From the NCBI GenBank assembly GCA_902578935.1, contig CACHEU010000001.1, forward strand, positions 62,001 to 126,000: 64,000 bases of DNA, written 5' to 3'. Source of the DNA: an uncultured Pelagibacteraceae bacterium. Its GTDB lineage: Bacteria; Pseudomonadota; Alphaproteobacteria; Pelagibacterales; Pelagibacteraceae. Positions 61,712 through 64,000 of this stretch are shown in pieces. Within the stretch, counting starts at the first letter, position 1. Every line of letters starts with the position of its first letter. A model generated the notes under the pieces. That model did no database searches, was not told where the DNA came from, and saw nothing but the letters and a program-made list of their open reading frames with translations. The position numbers and the translations under genes are program-made.

Positions 61712-62992
61712 ATGAGCCTATCTGATCTCTTCAAATCCGAAGAGGACTTGCAGTTAGAGAAAAAGACTTTAGTTTTTTTAAGATGGATTGCAATTATTGG
61801 ACAATTAATTGCAATTTTATCAGTTCATTTTGTTTTTAATTTTGAATTCCCGGTTTTTCTTTGTTTATTAATAATTTTTTTAGGGACACTAACTAATCTT
61901 TACTTGCATCTATGGTTTAGGAAAAATGATTTAAGTGCTTTTGATTCAGCCATTTTTTTATTTTATGATCTTTTTCAACTGAGTCTTTTATTGTTTTTAA
62001 CCGGAGGAATAAAGAATCCTTTTGTGATTTTTTTGATTGTGCCTGCCATAGTATCTTCTACTTTGCTTACTTTAAAAAATACGTTCATTTTGGCATTTGC
62101 AACAATCTTATTTTTGATAATACTTACTTTTAATCATTTACCACTACCTCATCCTGGAAATTTACATTTTCATGTACCTGATTACTATTTATATTCAGTA
62201 CCCTTAGCGGTAATTATTGCCTTAATTTTTTTAACTTATTTTGGAGCAAGATTTGGAATAGAGTCGAGGCAGAGAGCAGGCGCTTTAAGAGAATTAGAAA
62301 TGGCACTAGCCAAAGAACATGAGCTTGAAACTATTGGATTACAAGCAGCTGCAGCCGTCCATTCTCTTGGAACTCCTTTATCAACAATAACAGTAATTGC
62401 AAAAGAGCTAAGAAAAGAAGCTGTCAAAAATCCAAAATACTTAAAAGATTTAGATCTATTATTAAGTCAGACTAAAAGATGCAGTGAAATACTTAAAAAG
62501 ATATCCACGGCTCAAATTGAGGAAGACAAATTTATTAGCGAGATTACTATTAAAAATTTACTTATAGAAATTACAAAATCATTCGAAGAAATTTCAAATA
62601 AAAAAATTACTTTGAATTTTGATCAAGCGAAAAAAGAAATACCAATGGATAGATCTGTAGAGATAACCTATGGAATTCGTAACTTTATTGGAAATTCGGT
62701 AAAATTTTCAAAAAGCAATATAAATATAAATTTAGAAGCGGACTCCAAAAAAGTTAAAATAAGTATTTCAGATGATGGTCCAGGCTTTCCTCAGGATGTT
62801 TCCAAAAGAATTGGCCAACCTTATATTACAACTAGTTCGGAATATTTAAGATCTAAAGCTGGTTTGGGATTAGGAACTTTCATAGGCAAAACTCTTCTGG
62901 AAAGAAAAAAAGCCTCTCTTGAGTTTTCAAATTCAGAAACAGGAGGTGCTTTGGTCACAATAGCTTGGAGGACTTCTGATCTTATAATTTGA
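61712..62992 (+). CDS. regB: RegB/PrrB-type redox-sensing histidine kinase
   Basis: Membrane sensor kinase of 426 residues with about six N-terminal membrane segments. The quinone-binding heptapeptide GGIKNPF (98-104) fits the RegB consensus GGxxNPF. The phosphoaccepting His217 lies in AAAAVHSLGTPLST, and Cys257 (KRCSEIL) matches the redox-active RegB cysteine. ATPase motifs FIGNSVKFSK, DDGPGFP and GLGLGTFIGK follow. It should phosphorylate a RegA-type regulator, not encoded here. The stop overlaps speB by 11 bases. Confidence 0.93.
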   Translation: MSLSDLFKSEEDLQLEKKTLVFLRWIAIIGQLIAILSVHFVFNFEFPVFLCLLIIFLGTLTNLYLHLWFRKNDLSAFDSAIFLFYDLFQLSLLLFLTGGIKNPFVIFLIVPAIVSSTLLTLKNTFILAFATILFLIILTFNHLPLPHPGNLHFHVPDYYLYSVPLAVIIALIFLTYFGARFGIESRQRAGALRELEMALAKEHELETIGLQAAAAVHSLGTPLSTITVIAKELRKEAVKNPKYLKDLDLLLSQTKRCSEILKKISTAQIEEDKFISEITIKNLLIEITKSFEEISNKKITLNFDQAKKEIPMDRSVEITYGIRNFIGNSVKFSKSNININLEADSKKVKISISDDGPGFPQDVSKRIGQPYITTSSEYLRSKAGLGLGTFIGKTLLERKKASLEFSNSETGGALVTIAWRTSDLII

Positions 62993-63866
62993 AATTTATA
63001 AATTTATAAGAGAGGATTTTATAAGCTAGTTTTGCCGCTAAAAAATTATAACTTGGAAATCCTTTTATAGGAGCAAGTTCATTTATATCTCCGCCAACCA
63101 CTTTAGAATATTTTGATGCAATTTTTATGATTTCTATTGTTTCATCCCAAAATAGACCACCGGGTTCAGGAGTTCCAGTTGCTGGCATTAGGCTTGAATC
63201 AAAACCATCAACATCAAAAGTAATATAAACATTTTTGTTTTTTATTAATTTTTTAAAAAGATTTAAATTCCACTTTTTTTTGTCTTTTGCCCAAAAAATA
63301 TTTATTCTTTTTTTATTTTTTTTCAAATAACTTATTTCACCACTTGATATATTTCTTATACCAAAAGATATAACACTGACATTTTTATAGTCTAAACATC
63401 TCCTAATTGCTGATGCATGAGAAAATTTATTTCCATTATAACTTTGTCTTAAATCAGCATGAGCATCGAAATGTAATAAGCAAAGCTTATTAAATTTTTT
63501 TACAAAAGGTCTAATACACCCTGGTGTGATTGAATGTTCACCACCCAGTATCATAGGAAATATATTTTTTTTTAATAAAGATTCATTGATTTTCTCAATT
63601 TGTTTTAGCGCTTCATCCATTCTTTTTTTAATTGGAAAGGGTTTTATTGTTCTAATGCCAATTTTTTTATATGGATCACAATTTAAGTCTTCGTCGAACA
63701 GCTCAACTTGATGGGATGCTTTGATTATTTCTTTGGGTCCATTTTTTGTTCCTCCACCATAGCTGACAGTTTTTTCTAATCCGAATGGAACAATGACAGC
63801 TTTCTCTTTTATTTTGAATTTATTGTCAATTCCTAAAAAACCTAGTTTGTTAGATAGATAATTCAA
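62982..63866 (-). CDS. speB: Agmatinase/arginase family ureohydrolase
   Basis: Dimetal (Mn) hydrolase of 294 residues, probably acting on agmatine or a related guanidino compound to give putrescine and urea. Metal ligands lie in GGEHS, HFDAHADLR and FDVDGFDSS, followed by ATGTPEPGG. The start is TTG. The adjacent upstream deoxyhypusine-synthase-like gene points to polyamine metabolism. Substrate choice (agmatine, arginine, guanidinobutyrate) cannot be decided from these motifs. Confidence 0.85.
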   Translation of the reverse strand: MNYLSNKLGFLGIDNKFKIKEKAVIVPFGLEKTVSYGGGTKNGPKEIIKASHQVELFDEDLNCDPYKKIGIRTIKPFPIKKRMDEALKQIEKINESLLKKNIFPMILGGEHSITPGCIRPFVKKFNKLCLLHFDAHADLRQSYNGNKFSHASAIRRCLDYKNVSVISFGIRNISSGEISYLKKNKKRINIFWAKDKKKWNLNLFKKLIKNKNVYITFDVDGFDSSLMPATGTPEPGGLFWDETIEIIKIASKYSKVVGGDINELAPIKGFPSYNFLAAKLAYKILSYKFINFKL

Positions 63867-63869
63867 TTT

Positions 63870-64000
63870 TTATCCGAATAGATTTGAAAATTTTTTTCTT
63901 TCTCTATTTTGCCAAAATTTATTGTGGTAAACATCGCTTGCAATTAACGGCAGCACACTAGTTGCTTCTGCAAAAACCATTTGTTCTTTCGAAGTATCAA
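63870..64000 (-). CDS. Deoxyhypusine-synthase-like protein, 3' end only
   Basis: An open reading frame enters from the right edge and ends at 63870. The visible 43 residues include MVFAEATSVLPLIASDVYHN, which resembles the C-terminus of the deoxyhypusine/homospermidine synthase family (a VYADAS..PLL pattern in eukaryotic enzymes). It is three bases upstream of speB in the same direction. In bacteria such proteins make modified polyamines. Only a fragment is visible, so confidence is moderate. Confidence 0.55.
   Translation of the reverse strand, partial: DTSKEQMVFAEATSVLPLIASDVYHNKFWQNRERKKFSNLFG

Overview
The window looks like a 64 kb piece of the chromosome of a Pelagibacter-like (SAR11, Alphaproteobacteria) marine bacterium. 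The evidence is the very low GC content, AGA/AAA/TTA-dominated codon use, almost no intergenic DNA and an alphaproteobacterial core-gene order. No insertion sequence, prophage, CRISPR array, tRNA or rRNA gene was seen. No gene-free stretch exceeds about 215 bases. Taxon and most functions are inferred from recognisable motifs and gene order, not from database searches.

Layout. 1-9 kb: haem synthesis (hemH, hemJ), rho, an O6-alkylguanine transferase, then mnmE-mnmG-rsmG-parA-parB, with two parS-like sites inside rsmG. 9-14 kb: holA, lptE, leuS and a DUF3576 lipoprotein on the minus strand, then a porin with a strong terminator. 14.6-18 kb: a TenI/ThiE-like gene, yggS, an L,D-transpeptidase, a winged-helix regulator with a degenerate receiver, and a 38-residue ArfA-like gene that overlaps the end of a PfkB kinase. 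18-23 kb: grpE-dnaK-dnaJ-dapB-nth-pfkB on the minus strand. 23-34 kb: rdgB, an LpoA-like protein, rsmI, a BON lipoprotein, maeB, murJ, trpS, an Nfu protein, a Bax-like glucosaminidase and a polysaccharide deacetylase. 34-40 kb: a short tsaB, a fur-family gene, miaB, phoH, ybeY, lnt, metK. 40-47 kb: nusA-infB-rbfA-rpsO-pnp. 47-52 kb: fabA-fabB-fabI divergent from katG. 52-56.5 kb: an SH3 protein, a MoeB/ThiF-like enzyme, coaBC, ubiB, ubiE. 56.5-64 kb: rpsT, dnaA, dnaN, gyrB, a RegB-type redox kinase, an agmatinase-family enzyme and the 3' end of a deoxyhypusine-synthase-like gene.

How it works together. Most genes serve core processes: chromosome replication and segregation, translation factors and tRNA modification, protein folding, envelope assembly, fatty acid and quinone synthesis. 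Genes usual at several positions are absent: recF between dnaN and gyrB, truB between rbfA and rpsO, rimP before nusA, rimI after tsaB. Divergent genes are packed so tightly that start codons overlap, and convergent genes mostly overlap at their 3' ends. Two terminators (after the porin and katG) are embedded in the coding 3' end of the opposing gene.

The least ordinary spots are the ArfA-like small gene, the regulator with Glu in place of the phosphoacceptor Asp that shares an ATGCAT start with the L,D-transpeptidase, the intragenic parS pair, the truncated TsaB whose 5' end overlaps the deacetylase head to head, and the katG gene with unusual arginine codon use.
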